Assembly: GCA_900318855.1 (NCBI GenBank) | Contig: ONMG01000105.1 | Location: 1 to 19,700, forward strand | Length of the DNA: 19,700 bases | Source: an uncultured Prevotella sp. | Lineage (GTDB): Bacteria > Bacteroidota > Bacteroidia > Bacteroidales > Bacteroidaceae | Reading direction: 5' to 3' | Shown: piece by piece, positions 7,007-16,000 of the stretch | Layout: every line of letters begins with the position of its first letter | Position numbering within the stretch: the first letter of the stretch is position 1 | Position numbers and translations under genes: made by a program | Notes under the pieces: model-generated | Databases searched by the model: none | What the model was told of the DNA's origin: nothing | The model's input: only the letters and a program-made list of their open reading frames with translations

Positions 7007-8242
7007 TTAATGATTCATCCATTTGGCGATTCTTTCCATTGCCTCGTGACAGTCGTCGCTGTTGCCGAAGGAGGTTAGGCGCACGTAGCCTTCGCCGCTG
7101 GGTCCGAAGCCCACTCCGGGCGTGCAAACCACAGATGCCCCATAGAGCAATTGCTCAAAGAACTTCCAGCTCTCCACGCCGTTTGGAGTCTTTACCCACA
7201 GATAGGGAGCATTGACGCCGCCGTAAACCTCGAAGCCAAGCTTAGTGAGCATGTCAAGCATGAACTTGGCATTGCTCATGTAGTAATCTATGGTTTTCCT
7301 GATTTGCTTCTGTCCTTCCGGTGTGTAGATGGCCTCGGCAGCCCGCTGACTGATGTAGCTTGTGCCATTGAACTTAGTGCACTGGCGTCGGTTCCAAAGC
7401 TGGTTCAAGGGAACACGCTCTTTGCCGTCGAGCGACGAGGCTGTGACCTCCTTGGGAACAACCGTGTAGCCGCATCTCACTCCTGTGAAGCCAGCCGTCT
7501 TCGAGAAGCTACGGAATTCTACTGCCACCTTTCTGGCTCCGCGTATCTCATAGATAGAATGAGGAATGTTGTCGTCATGAATGTAGGCCTCATAGGCAGC
7601 ATCGTAGAGGATGATGGAGTCGTTTCTTACGGCATAGTTCACCCATTTGCGTAGTTCCTCTTTGGTCAGAACGGTGCCTGTCGGGTTGTTGGGGTAGCAG
7701 AGATAAATCATGTCGACGCGGTGGTCGGGCAGCTGAGGAATAAACTTGTTCTCGGCCGTACAGGGGAAGTAGGTGACATTGCTCCAGCATCCGTTTTCCA
7801 AGACGCCGGCACGTCCAATCATGGCGTTGGAGTCGATATACACCGGATATACCGGGTCGGTGACACCGACGCTGTTGTCCCAACGGAGCAATTCCTGGAA
7901 GTTACCCGTATCGCTTTTGGCACCATCATTAATGAATATTTCATTGGGATCGAGGTGGATGCCGCGCGGCAGAAAGTCGTTCTTTACGATAGCCTCACGC
8001 AGGAAGTCGTAGCCTCGCTCGGGACCGTATCCCCGGAAGGTGGCTTTGACGGCCATCTCGTCAACAGCCTTGTGCATTGCCTCGATTACGGCGGGGCACA
8101 GGGGTTGGGTCACATCACCAATACCAAGACTGATGACGCGCTCCTTGGGATGCGACACTTTGTAGGCATTTACCCTTTTAGCTATCTCATCGAAGAGATA
8201 ATTGTCCGAGAGCTTAAGAAAGTGCTCATTTACGAGTGCCAT
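7007..8242 (-). CDS. dapL: LL-diaminopimelate aminotransferase
   Basis: This 411-residue PLP-dependent fold-type I aminotransferase converts tetrahydrodipicolinate directly to LL-2,6-diaminopimelate with glutamate as amino donor, bypassing the succinyl or acetyl steps of lysine synthesis. Landmarks are the N-terminal LFDEIAKRV, CYPNNPTGT (182-190), LYDAAYEAY (212-220, PLP-pyridine Asp214), SFSKTAGFTG (245-254, Schiff-base Lys248) and GYVRLTSFG (385-393, carboxylate-binding Arg388). Full length matches the DapL family rather than ordinary aspartate aminotransferases, and the neighbouring dapF, which acts on the product, makes the call firm. The gap to dapF is 136 bases; it has no clear TAnnTTTG element, so read-through from the dapF promoter is likely. 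Confidence 0.95.
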   Translation of the reverse strand: MALVNEHFLKLSDNYLFDEIAKRVNAYKVSHPKERVISLGIGDVTQPLCPAVIEAMHKAVDEMAVKATFRGYGPERGYDFLREAIVKNDFLPRGIHLDPNEIFINDGAKSDTGNFQELLRWDNSVGVTDPVYPVYIDSNAMIGRAGVLENGCWSNVTYFPCTAENKFIPQLPDHRVDMIYLCYPNNPTGTVLTKEELRKWVNYAVRNDSIILYDAAYEAYIHDDNIPHSIYEIRGARKVAVEFRSFSKTAGFTGVRCGYTVVPKEVTASSLDGKERVPLNQLWNRRQCTKFNGTSYISQRAAEAIYTPEGQKQIRKTIDYYMSNAKFMLDMLTKLGFEVYGGVNAPYLWVKTPNGVESWKFFEQLLYGASVVCTPGVGFGPSGEGYVRLTSFGNSDDCHEAMERIAKWMNH

Positions 8243-8378
8243 ATATTTATATGTTTATGTTTGATGTTACTACTATTCTTTTATCTGTTATGGAGGCTCA
8301 TGTCCTCTCTTTATGCGAACTCTTCAGAACAGGCAGTGCTCTGTTGGCTGAATATTACGCGGGGTAGTTCACTGGGTG

Positions 8379-9263
8379 CTAAAAATCAGCTACAATCCAT
8401 CCTTCGAAGTCGAACTCGGCAGGTCCTGACAGCATCACATGGTTGTCGGTCTCCTGCCATTCTACTCCCAGCCGGCCTCCGTCCATTTGGATATGGCTCT
8501 TGCGATGTGCGAGACCAAAAAAAGCGGCTGCCACTGCTGTTGCGCAGGCTCCAGTGCCACACGCCATAGTGATGCCGCTTCCTCTTTCCCATACTCGAGT
8601 TCTGATGTCGCCGTCGGGCCTGACTTGTGCAAATTCAATGTTGCATCGTGCCGGAAATGCAGGGTCGTACTCCAGTCGGCTACCTGCTTTGGCAACATCC
8701 ACCTTGCTGATGTCATCGACGAAAATGACGAAGTGTGGATTGCCCATGCTGACGAATTTGGAGCATCTCACCTCGGCGCCTTGGTCGCTGAGCCCCGGCA
8801 GATGTCTCAAGTCGGGCGTGTTGCCGGTGAACTGTTCTGCTACGTCGAAGCGGGGCTCGAGCATGTCGACGGTGACATTTTCCACTGTTCTTAATCCCCG
8901 TTCGTTCACAGCGTCCGACAGGCTGAGCGAAAGTATTTTGACGCCGGATTTGGTTTCGAGCCGTATCTTGTCCTTCGTGGTCAGGCCTTTTTCATAGAGA
9001 TATTTCCCCACACATCGGCTGGCGTTGCCACACATCATCGCCTCGGAGCCATCAGCATTGAAGATGCGCATGGAAAAGTCGGCCCCGCTGAGGATGGTAG
9101 GCTTGCCGATGAGGACAAGGCCGTCGCTTCCAATACCTGTGTGATAAGCGCTCCACCTGCGTGCTGCCGCCGAAGGGTTGGGTAGGTTGCGGTGCAAGGT
9201 CTCCACATAGATATAATCGTTGCCGGCACCATCCATCTTTACAAAGGGTATCTTACAAGACAT
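8379..9263 (-). CDS. dapF: Diaminopimelate epimerase
   Basis: This 294-residue cofactor-independent epimerase interconverts LL- and meso-diaminopimelate, the last step before peptidoglycan precursors and lysine. The two catalytic cysteines are both present in the expected duplicated-fold positions: C78 in MMCGNASRC and C235 in MACGTGACATA. Substrate-binding residues are also visible in KMDGAGNDY (N15), GNPH (174-177) and WERGSG (225-230). The ATG at 9263 places the family's N-terminal F-x-K-M-x-G-x-G-N-D motif seven residues in, as usual. It is the first gene of the presumed dapF-dapL-glnN operon, with a strong promoter about 47-75 bases upstream. Confidence 0.97.
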   Translation of the reverse strand: MSCKIPFVKMDGAGNDYIYVETLHRNLPNPSAAARRWSAYHTGIGSDGLVLIGKPTILSGADFSMRIFNADGSEAMMCGNASRCVGKYLYEKGLTTKDKIRLETKSGVKILSLSLSDAVNERGLRTVENVTVDMLEPRFDVAEQFTGNTPDLRHLPGLSDQGAEVRCSKFVSMGNPHFVIFVDDISKVDVAKAGSRLEYDPAFPARCNIEFAQVRPDGDIRTRVWERGSGITMACGTGACATAVAAAFFGLAHRKSHIQMDGGRLGVEWQETDNHVMLSGPAEFDFEGWIVADF

Positions 9264-9309
9264 TGCTTACTATTTCTTCTCTTGTTACTTAATGCTTCTC
9301 TTCTTGTTG

Positions 9310-9340
9310 CAAAGGTATAACAATCGCGGCATACCCCAAA
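9310..9340 (-). promoter_or_regulatory. Promoter of dapF (dapF-dapL-glnN operon)
   Basis: On the minus strand, TTTG (9340-9337) and TACCTTTG (9317-9310) are separated by exactly 19 bases, a full match to the Bacteroidetes -33/-7 consensus. The predicted leader is about 40 bases. Confidence 0.8.
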
Positions 9341-9435
9341 CAAAAGTAGTAATTATGTGGCTGTTATTTTTAGATATTTAATAAGTATAAGCAAACTCTT
9401 TGGGAAATAGATTATCTGTAAGCTATATAGGGGTT

Positions 9436-9462
9436 GATACTTTCAGTATCGGCTAAACCGAT
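9436..9462. promoter_or_regulatory. Twin overlapping palindromes, possible operator
   Basis: GATAC-TTTCA-GTATC (9436-9450) overlaps ATCGG-CTAAA-CCGAT (9448-9462); each has a five-base arm and a five-base spacer. They lie between the divergent dapF and asnB promoters, about 35 bases upstream of the asnB -33 region. The identical geometry suggests a protein-binding site serving one or both promoters, but no regulator is encoded nearby. Confidence 0.35.
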
Positions 9463-9495
9463 AAATTCAAGATTCAAAGTGGTAGTGAGATGGTG

Positions 9496-9523
9496 TTTTA
9501 TTCGACTATTTGTGCTATATTTG
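9496..9523 (+). promoter_or_regulatory. Promoter of asnB
   Basis: TATATTTG (9516-9523) matches the -7 consensus TAnnTTTG. An imperfect -33 element, TTTT (9496-9499), lies 16 bases upstream, slightly close. The leader to the ATG at 9571 would be about 42 bases. Confidence 0.6.
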
Positions 9524-9570
9524 CGGTCTCAACTATCATAATGTAAAGTTAAACCAAAAGAATACTGGAT

Positions 9571-11289
9571 ATGTGTGGTATAATCGGAATCTTCAATGTG
9601 AGGGAGCAGAACCCCGAACTGAGGCAGAAAGCCTTGGGCATGAGCCGGCGCATACGGCATCGAGGACCTGATTGGAGTGGAATCTTCTGTGGAGGCTCTG
9701 CCATCCTGGCGCATGAGCGTCTGAGCATCGTTGACCCTGAGTCTGGCCGTCAGCCGCTCTTCTCGCCTGACCGTCAGCAGGTGCTGGCAGTGAATGGTGA
9801 AATCTATAATCATCGCGACATCCGCGGAGCATTCAGCGACTATGCCTTTCAGACGGGCTCCGACTGTGAAGTGATACTTGCTCTATATAGGAAGTATGTG
9901 GCACCGAGAGCCAAGGCCCATGAGGACGCAACGGCGGCTGTAGAACAGATGATGGAACGGCTGAGTGGAATTTTCGCTTTTGCGCTTTACGACGAGGGTG
10001 CTGATGCCTTCCTCATCGCCCGTGACCCCATCGGAGTTATACCTCTTTATATTGGTTATGATAATGACGGCAAGGTGTATGTGTCCTCCGAGCTCAAGGC
10101 TCTTGAGGGACAATGTGACCGCTATGAGCCATTCTTGCCAGGGCATTACTATTTCAGTGGGCAACCGGGCATGAAGCGATGGTATCACCGCGATTGGACC
10201 AGCTATGAGAAGGTGATGACCGGTAAGGCTGCTCATCTCACCTACGACGACAGTGTACTTGCGGTCAGAACATCGCTCGAAGATTCGGTGAAGCGCCAGC
10301 TCATGAGTGATGTCCCTTATGGAGTGCTGTTGTCGGGAGGACTCGACTCCTCGGTCATCTCAGCCATCGCTGAGAAATATTCGGAACGACGCATTGAGGA
10401 TGGAGGGCGTTCCAGAGCCTACTGGCCTCAACTTCATTCCTTTGCAGTGGGACTGAAGGGGGCTCCCGACTTAGCTAAGGCAAAACTTGTGGCCGACTAT
10501 ATCGGAACAGTGCATCACGAAATCAATTATACCATTCAGGAAGGTCTCGACGCATTGAGCGACGTCATCTACTTCATCGAGACTTATGATGTGACCACGG
10601 TGCGCGCCTCCACCCCGATGTACCTCTTGGCCCGTGTCATCAAGTCGATGGGCATTAAGATGGTGCTTTCGGGCGAGGGCGCCGACGAAATATTCGGGGG
10701 TTATCTCTATTTCCATAAGGCACCCAATGCCGAGGAGTTTCATAATGAGACGGTGCGGAAAATTGGTAAATTGCACCTGTACGATTGTCTCCGGGCTAAC
10801 AAGAGTCTGGCTGCCTGGGGTGTCGAGGGCCGTGTGCCTTTCCTCGACAAGGAATTCCTTGATGTGGCCATGACACTGAATCCCGCCTACAAGATGTGCC
10901 CGGGAAAGGAGATAGAGAAGAAGATTGTCCGTGACGCCTTCTCCGACATGTTGCCCGATGCTGTGGCTTGGAGGCAGAAGGAGCAGTTCAGCGATGGTGT
11001 AGGCTACAGTTGGATTGACACCCTCAAGAAGATAACCTCTGAGGCTGTGAGCGACGAGGAAATGAAGCACGCGGCCGAACGGTTCCCCATTAATCCGCCC
11101 CGCAACAAGGAGGAGTACTACTATCGTAGCATTTTTGAGAAGCATTTCCCCAGCGAGAGTGCTGCCCGCAGCGTGCCCAGTGTGCCCAGCGTGGCCTGCT
11201 CCACCGCCGAGGCTCTGGCATGGGATGCTTCATTCCGCAATGTCAATGAACCGAGCGGCCGGGCTGTGAAAGATATCCATGAGGGTTGA
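9571..11289 (+). CDS. asnB: Asparagine synthetase B (glutamine-hydrolysing)
   Basis: This 572-residue cytoplasmic enzyme makes asparagine from aspartate, ATP and glutamine. The N-terminal class II glutaminase domain starts with the catalytic cysteine exposed after Met removal (MCGIIGIFN, C2), followed by ERLSIVDP (49-56), NGEIYN (75-80) and GSDCEV (96-101). The synthetase domain carries the PP-loop SGGLDSS (255-261) and LSGEGADEIFGGY. Length is close to the 555 or so usual for the family. Near residues 533-541 a nine-base unit is repeated three times (Ser-Val-Pro, Ser-Val-Pro, Ser-Val-Ala), a local expansion at the C terminus. The gene diverges from dapF and converges on gltD; a terminator follows 34 bases after the stop. 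Confidence 0.97.
   Translation: MCGIIGIFNVREQNPELRQKALGMSRRIRHRGPDWSGIFCGGSAILAHERLSIVDPESGRQPLFSPDRQQVLAVNGEIYNHRDIRGAFSDYAFQTGSDCEVILALYRKYVAPRAKAHEDATAAVEQMMERLSGIFAFALYDEGADAFLIARDPIGVIPLYIGYDNDGKVYVSSELKALEGQCDRYEPFLPGHYYFSGQPGMKRWYHRDWTSYEKVMTGKAAHLTYDDSVLAVRTSLEDSVKRQLMSDVPYGVLLSGGLDSSVISAIAEKYSERRIEDGGRSRAYWPQLHSFAVGLKGAPDLAKAKLVADYIGTVHHEINYTIQEGLDALSDVIYFIETYDVTTVRASTPMYLLARVIKSMGIKMVLSGEGADEIFGGYLYFHKAPNAEEFHNETVRKIGKLHLYDCLRANKSLAAWGVEGRVPFLDKEFLDVAMTLNPAYKMCPGKEIEKKIVRDAFSDMLPDAVAWRQKEQFSDGVGYSWIDTLKKITSEAVSDEEMKHAAERFPINPPRNKEEYYYRSIFEKHFPSESAARSVPSVPSVACSTAEALAWDASFRNVNEPSGRAVKDIHEG
11170..11196 (+). repeat. Nine-base tandem repeat inside asnB
   Basis: Three consecutive nine-base units, AGCGTGCCC, AGTGTGCCC and AGCGTGGCC, encode Ser-Val-Pro, Ser-Val-Pro and Ser-Val-Ala. 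The frame is kept. It lies in the poorly constrained linker before the conserved VACST segment and probably arose by replication slippage. Confidence 0.7.
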
Positions 11290-11323
11290 GGCCCCACGGT
11301 GCTTTTCGGCGATTAACCCTTTC

Positions 11324-11357
11324 AGACTGTGTCTCCATCCGTAGGCACAGTCTTTTT
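11324..11357 (+). terminator. Rho-independent terminator of asnB
   Basis: AGACTGTG (11324-11331) pairs perfectly with CACAGTCT (11346-11353) around a 14-base loop, and TTTTT follows. It starts 34 bases after the asnB stop codon. Confidence 0.88.
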
Positions 11358-11391
11358 CTGTCCTGGCTTGTCTTCCTCCTGATAAATGAGA

Positions 11392-11433
11392 AAGGGAAGC
11401 CGGCAGCTCTTTCTGAGCCTTCCGGTTTCCCTT
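11392..11433. terminator. Long hairpin, possible gltD-side terminator
   Basis: AAGGGAAGCCGG (11392-11403) pairs with CCGGTTTCCCTT (11422-11433), twelve pairs with one G-U, and an inner GCTC/GAGC stem caps it. On the minus strand it is followed by the T-rich TTCTCATTTATC, so it may end the gltB-gltD transcript about 205 bases after gltD. On the plus strand no T run follows. Strand and role are uncertain. Confidence 0.45.
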
Positions 11434-11470
11434 GATGTGTCATCTCCACTTTAGTGCAGTGTGCCTGGAT

Positions 11471-11569
11471 GTCTGCGCACGATCTCTTTCGGGCTCTGGC
11501 CCTTACAGCGCAGACTAATGAGGTCGAATCGTGGATGTCGGCTGTCGACTTCAAGCAGTCGATGTGCCG
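11471..11569. other. Structured intergenic segment after gltD
   Basis: GTCTGCGC (11471-11478) and GCGCAGAC (11508-11515) are perfect inverted repeats enclosing a GGGC-TCTG-GCCC hairpin. A second hairpin follows, CGGC..TCGAC (11539-11549) with GTCGA..GCCG (11558-11569). Together with 11324-11433, four stem-loops fill the 349-base gap between asnB and gltD. I see no gene here. It may be a long structured 3' UTR of gltD or a small RNA. Confidence 0.35.
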
Positions 11570-11638
11570 TTCGTTCCCGTTATAGCTGCTTGCCGGCAGT
11601 TACCTTTGAAGGCAGATAATGAACGGACTCGTCTGCCA

Positions 11639-12985
11639 TTATTCACACTGGAACATCTTGGCAATGTCCATGGCAGCCTTTTTGCCACTTGCCATCGCCC
11701 TTACCACCAAGGTGGCCCCGTTGGCGGCATCGCCTGCCACGAAGACATTTTTTGCGAATTCAGGCTGAGTCGGTTTGAGGAATCCCATGGCTAAGAGCAC
11801 CATGTCGGCCTTGATGACTTCTGGCTCCTTGGTTGGTTTCATGAGTGGTCGTCCTCCAGCGGGATTGGGCTCCCACGTAATCTCCTGCACCTTCACGCCT
11901 GTGAGCTTGCCATTGCGGCCGATGAACTCCAGCGAGTTGATATTCCAGCGCCTCACGCATCCCTCTTCATGCGAAGAGGTGGTCTTGAGCGTGCGTGGCC
12001 AGTTAGGCCATGGATTGTTCGGATCATCTGGGCCTACTGGCGGTTTGGGCATGATTTCAATTTGTGTCACGCTCTTGGCACCTTGGCGGTGAGCGGTTCC
12101 AATGCAGTCGCTGCCCGTGTCGCCGCCTCCGATGACGAGCACGTCTTTGCCATGTGCTGTCACCCTTTCGTCCTTAGCGAACTCCATTCCCTCGAGTACT
12201 CGGTTCTGTTGCGCGAGCATATCGAGTGCGAAGTAGATGCCTTTGAGTTCGCGTCCCGGAATCTTCAAATCACGTGCAGTGGGAGTTCCTGTGGCTACCA
12301 CATAAGCATCGAAGCCTTCCGGGAGTTGATTGACGTCTATCCGCTTGCCGTATTCAAAGTGGATACCTTCCTGTTCGAGTAATGCCATCCGGCGGTCGAT
12401 GATGGCCTTGTTGAGTTTAAAGTTGGGAATGCCAAAGCGCAGAAGTCCGCCCGCTTTTTCATTGGCATCGATGACGGTAACCTCGAAGCCAGCCTGGTTG
12501 AGTCTTGTTGCGGCAGTAAGTCCCGCCGGTCCTGCTCCGACGACAAGTACCTTGTGGCCATTACGGTGAATGACATGTGGGTGGACGAAGTTTTCTTCGA
12601 AAGCATGCTCTATGATAGCAGCCTCGTCTTCGCGGTTAGTGGTGGGTTCGTGTTCCATGAGATTGAGAACACAAGCCTTTTCGCAGAGGCCGGGACAGAT
12701 GCGCCCGGTGAACTCGGGGAAGTCGTTGGTCGATGTGAGCAATTGATAGGCAAGTTCCCAGTCATCTTTGTAGACAGCGTCGTTCCACTCGGGCGGTTTG
12801 TTGCCTAACGGACAAGCCCAGTGGCAGAAGGGCACGCCACAGTCCATGCAACGGCTTGCCTGCAAACGGCGGTCGCTGCTGTTGAGTGTCTGCTCCACTT
12901 CTCCATAGTCATGTATTCTATCGTGTATTGGCCTATAGCCAGCCTCTTTCCGGGCTACTGTTAAGAATGCCGTTGGATTTCCCAT
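11639..12985 (-). CDS. gltD: Glutamate synthase (NADPH) small subunit
   Basis: This 448-residue subunit accepts electrons from NADPH through FAD and passes them via iron-sulfur clusters to the large subunit, where glutamate is formed. Two N-terminal cysteine groups bind 4Fe-4S clusters: CMDCGVPFCHWAC (C46, C49, C54, C58) and CPGLCEKAC (C97, C101, C105). An FAD-binding VLVVGAGPAG lies at 146-155 and an NADPH-binding VLVIGGGDTGSD at 282-293; a second FAD contact, VFVAGDAANGAT, is near the C terminus. The gene follows gltB by 54 bases on the same strand, and that spacer contains an 11-base direct repeat but no promoter. Start MGNPTAFL is family-typical. Confidence 0.97.
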   Translation of the reverse strand: MGNPTAFLTVARKEAGYRPIHDRIHDYGEVEQTLNSSDRRLQASRCMDCGVPFCHWACPLGNKPPEWNDAVYKDDWELAYQLLTSTNDFPEFTGRICPGLCEKACVLNLMEHEPTTNREDEAAIIEHAFEENFVHPHVIHRNGHKVLVVGAGPAGLTAATRLNQAGFEVTVIDANEKAGGLLRFGIPNFKLNKAIIDRRMALLEQEGIHFEYGKRIDVNQLPEGFDAYVVATGTPTARDLKIPGRELKGIYFALDMLAQQNRVLEGMEFAKDERVTAHGKDVLVIGGGDTGSDCIGTAHRQGAKSVTQIEIMPKPPVGPDDPNNPWPNWPRTLKTTSSHEEGCVRRWNINSLEFIGRNGKLTGVKVQEITWEPNPAGGRPLMKPTKEPEVIKADMVLLAMGFLKPTQPEFAKNVFVAGDAANGATLVVRAMASGKKAAMDIAKMFQCE

Positions 12986-12995
12986 TTTCGTACGT

Positions 12996-13020
12996 GTTGA
13001 ATGTTGTCGGTTGAATGTTG
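12996..13020. repeat. 11-base direct repeat in the gltB-gltD spacer
   Basis: GTTGAATGTTG occurs at 12996-13006 and again at 13010-13020 (plus-strand reading), separated by three bases. It fills about half of the 54-base spacer, directly before the gltD ribosome-binding region, and may be slippage-derived or affect gltD translation. Confidence 0.7.
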
Positions 13021-13039
13021 GTGATTACTGTCGGCGAGA

Positions 13040-16000
13040 CTAATAGTCGCGTTGCATGTCGGCGATCTTTTGCTTAAGCTTTTTCACCTGCTCCTCTTGT
13101 AGGACGCGCTTGTACTCGATGGGCACCACCTGAATGAATTCGTCTACGTAGTGGTTCCAGTCGTCAAGCATTGTGCGGGCCAGTTTCGACCCTGTGTAGA
13201 GGTAGTGTTGTCGCACGAGTTCGTGGAGCTCCTTGCGGTAGCTGCTTTCCTCCACGAGGTTAATCTCCACCATGTCCATATTGCAGAAGTAGTCGAAGTC
13301 ATGGTTTTTGTCCCATACGTAGGCCACGCCGCCGCTCATACCGGCAGCGAAGTTCCGGCCTGTAGGTCCGAGTACCACCACCCGGCCTCCTGTCATATAC
13401 TCGCAGCAGTGGTCACCGGCTCCCTCTACTACGGCGATGGCTCCGGAATTTCTTACAGCGAAGCGTTCGCCCACCTGACCGTTGATGTAGAGCTCACCGC
13501 TTGTGGCTCCATAGAGTCCGGTGTTGCCTGCAATGATGTTGTCTTCTGCGTTGAAATTGCTGCGGATGGGTGGGAGGATGCTGATGCGTCCTCCGCTCAG
13601 TCCTTTGGCAAAGTAGTCGTTGGCATCGCCTTCCAGCTTGAAGTCAACACCCTTGACGAGGAAGGCTCCGAAGCTCTGACCGGCACTGCCCTTGAATTTC
13701 ACGTTGATGGTGTTGTCGGCCAGTCCCTTCTCACCGTATTTGGCAGCTATCATGCCACTGAGCATGGCACCCACGGCGCGGTTGGTGTTGCGAATGGCGA
13801 AATCGAGGTTCACTTCCTCGCCATCGGCAATAGCCTTTTGGCTGTTGGCAATGAGCTGTTCGTCGAGGATGCCACCGAGGTCGTGCTCCTGCGTCTTGGA
13901 GCAGTAGTAACTGCTGTCTCCCTTTTCCTGGTGGAGCATACGGCCGAAGTCGAGCGAAGCCCATTTGGTGTTGGCCGTCTTGCGTGGTACGAGCAGTTCG
14001 GTGTGGCCGATGATGTCGTTCAGTCGGGTGTATCCCATATCGGCGAGGTATTCCCTTACTTGCTGAGCCAAGAATGTGAAGTAGTTGATAACGTATTTAT
14101 AGCTTCCGCGGAAATGGGCTCTCAGCCTTTCGTCCTGTGTGGCCACTCCCATGGGACAGGTGTTCTGGTTGCATTTGCGCATCATCACGCAACCCAAGGT
14201 GATGAGAACTGCGGTGCCGAAGCCAAACTCTTCGGCTCCGAGCAGGGCGAGCATTATGACATCGCGTCCGGTCTTCAATTGGCCGTCGACCTGCAGTCTG
14301 ACGAGTGAGCGCAGTCCGTTCTTCACCAGAGTCTGCTGAGTTTCGGCAATGCCTATTTCGGGTGAGATACCGGCGAAGCGCATGCTCGAAGCCGGACTTG
14401 CTCCGGTACCGCCTTCAGCTCCCGAGATGACCACCAGATCGGCCTTGGCCTTGACGACGCCGGCCGCAATGGTGCCCACTCCGCTCTCGGCCACCAGTTT
14501 AACGCTGATGGCAGCCTTCGGGTTCACGTTCTTCAGGTCGAAGATGAGTTGCTTCAAGTCCTCGATGGAGTAGATGTCGTGGTGGGGTGGTGGCGAGATG
14601 AGGCTGATGCCGGGTATGGAGTGACGCGTCTTGGCTATAATCTCGTTCACCTTGAAGCCCGGCAGCTGTCCGCCTTCGCCCGGCTTGGCTCCTTGGGCTA
14701 CTTTGATTTGTATCTCCTCGGCATTGACGAGATATTCCGTGGTGACACCGAATCGTCCTGAGGCCACCTGCTTAGTCTTGCTTGAGAGGCTGATACCGTC
14801 CACCTTCTCGTGGTAGCGCTGATTATCCTCACCACCCTCACCGGTGTTGCTGCGCGTGCCAAGCTTGTTCATGGCCAGTGCCAGTGCCTCGTGAGCCTCC
14901 TTCGAGAGTGCGCCGAAGCTCATAGCTCCCGTAACGAAATGCTTCACGATCTGCTCCACTGGCTCCACTTTGTCGATGCTGATGGGGTGCTTCTTCACAT
15001 CGAAGAAGTCACGCAGGAAGATGGGCTCGGACTTTTCGTCAACGAGGTGTTCGAACTTCTTGAACAGCTCGTAGTCGCCTTTGCGCGTGGCCAGTTGGAG
15101 TGTGGCAATGACGTCGGGACTCCAGGCATGGCGGATGCCGTCGCGGCGCCAGTGGAAGAGTCCCTGGTTAGGCAGGAACACGGATTTGGGGTCGTCCTCA
15201 ATCTTCTGCTCAGCTGCGAAAGCCTCGTCGTGGAAGGCGATGGCATCGTGGGCGATGGTCTTCAGACCGATACCACCCACGGTGCTCACGTCGGTTCCGA
15301 AGTAAGCCTTGAGCAGACTCTCCGAGAGTCCTACGGCCTCGAATATCTGTGCACCGCGATAGCTGCGTATGGTGGAGATGCCCATCTTAGCCATAATCTT
15401 GAGCAGGCCTTTCTTTACTGCCTTGATGTAGTTGGCTTCGGCCGTGGCATAGTTCTCCTGTATCTTGCCTCGCTTCACGAGGTCGTCGAGTATGGCGTAG
15501 GTCATGTAGGGGCAGAGCGCCGACGCACCGTAGCCTAAGAGCAGTGCAGCGTGCATCACCTCCCGGATTTCGCCGCTCTCGACGATCAGTGCTGTCTGCA
15601 CGCGCTTGCCGGCCTCAATGAGGTAATGGTGCACAGCGCTCACGGCCAGTAGCGAGGGGATGGCCACGTGGGTGGCATCCACATCGCGGTCGGAGAGAAT
15701 GATGTAGTTGTAGCCGTCGTCGACGCTCTGTTCTGCCTGATGGCAGAGATCGTCGAGGGCCTCACGCAGTCCCTCCTCACCTTTGTTGCGCTCAAAGAGA
15801 ATGGGCAACTTCACGGTCTTGAAACCCTTGTAGCGCAGGTTGCAGAGGATGTCGAGCTGGGTGTTTGTAAGGATAGGGTGGGGCAGGCGCACCATCTTGC
15901 AGTTGGATTCATCGGGGTTGAGGATGCCGCTGCCCACACGCCCGATATATTCGGTGAGGCTCATCACCAGCAATTCGCGGATGGAGTCGATAGCCGGGTT

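Noticed and set aside
11601..11608. TACCTTTG on the plus strand near the gltD stop codon
   Set aside because: It matches the -7 consensus, but no -33 element is at the expected distance and it would only drive antisense RNA into gltD.
13151..14308. 385-codon open frame on the plus strand
   Set aside because: It is antisense to the strongly conserved gltB coding sequence and has no domain signature, so it is a shadow frame.
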